Shown here piece after piece: positions 5,451 to 5,484 of a stretch of DNA of 5,484 nucleotides (its first letter is position 1; each line of letters opens with the position of its first letter). The translations under genes and the position numbers were made by a program. The stretch is from Ruminococcus sp. (GTDB taxonomy: Bacteria > Bacillota > Clostridia > Oscillospirales > Ruminococcaceae), in the NCBI GenBank assembly GCA_029063695.1, contig JAIDNR010000313.1, positions 1 to 5,484 on the forward strand, read 5' to 3'. The notes below the pieces were generated by a model. The model worked only from the letters and a program-made list of their open reading frames with translations. It searched no databases and was not told the origin of the DNA.

Positions 5451-5484
5451 AGAAAAGGATATTTATTTCGGTTTGGCTGTGTAC

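Overview
The window looks like chromosomal DNA from an AT-rich Firmicute of the Ruminococcus / Oscillospiraceae type. The main clues are a secreted protein with a complete two-repeat dockerin, the hallmark of cellulosome-like systems of rumen and gut Ruminococcus, an RNase Y, and near-consensus sigma-A promoters with strong AGGAGG ribosome binding sites. No rRNA, tRNA, CRISPR array, transposase or other mobile element is visible.

All recognisable genes lie on the minus strand and read right to left. From the right edge: a rightward promoter (5422-5450) for a gene outside the window; a divergent, fully consensus promoter (5312-5340) that starts an approximately 255-nt leader; rny, encoding RNase Y (3473-5050); an intrinsic terminator (3435-3465); a gene for a secreted M6-type metalloprotease with an N-terminal dockerin (1745-3418); 26 bp further on, a gene for a polytopic O-antigen ligase/polymerase-like membrane protein (300-1718); a second intrinsic terminator (254-293); a promoter preceded by four 11-bp direct repeats (153-227); and the start of a small membrane protein gene that runs off the left edge (1-123).

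The protease and the ligase-like gene appear to be co-transcribed. The protease carries a Ser/Thr-rich linker of the kind that is often O-glycosylated in cellulosomal proteins. The neighbouring membrane protein belongs to the superfamily that includes O-antigen ligases, polysaccharide polymerases and bacterial O-oligosaccharyltransferases, so a secreted protein and its possible glycosylation enzyme may be paired, although this is inference only. No promoter fits between the rny terminator and the protease ribosome binding site, so the pair depends on read-through or on a promoter hidden inside rny.

The items most worth a second look are non-coding: the 11-bp repeat array at the left promoter, which resembles an OmpR/PhoB-type response-regulator site; the potentially folded rny leader; and the 10-bp inverted repeat covering the -35 box of the rightward promoter.
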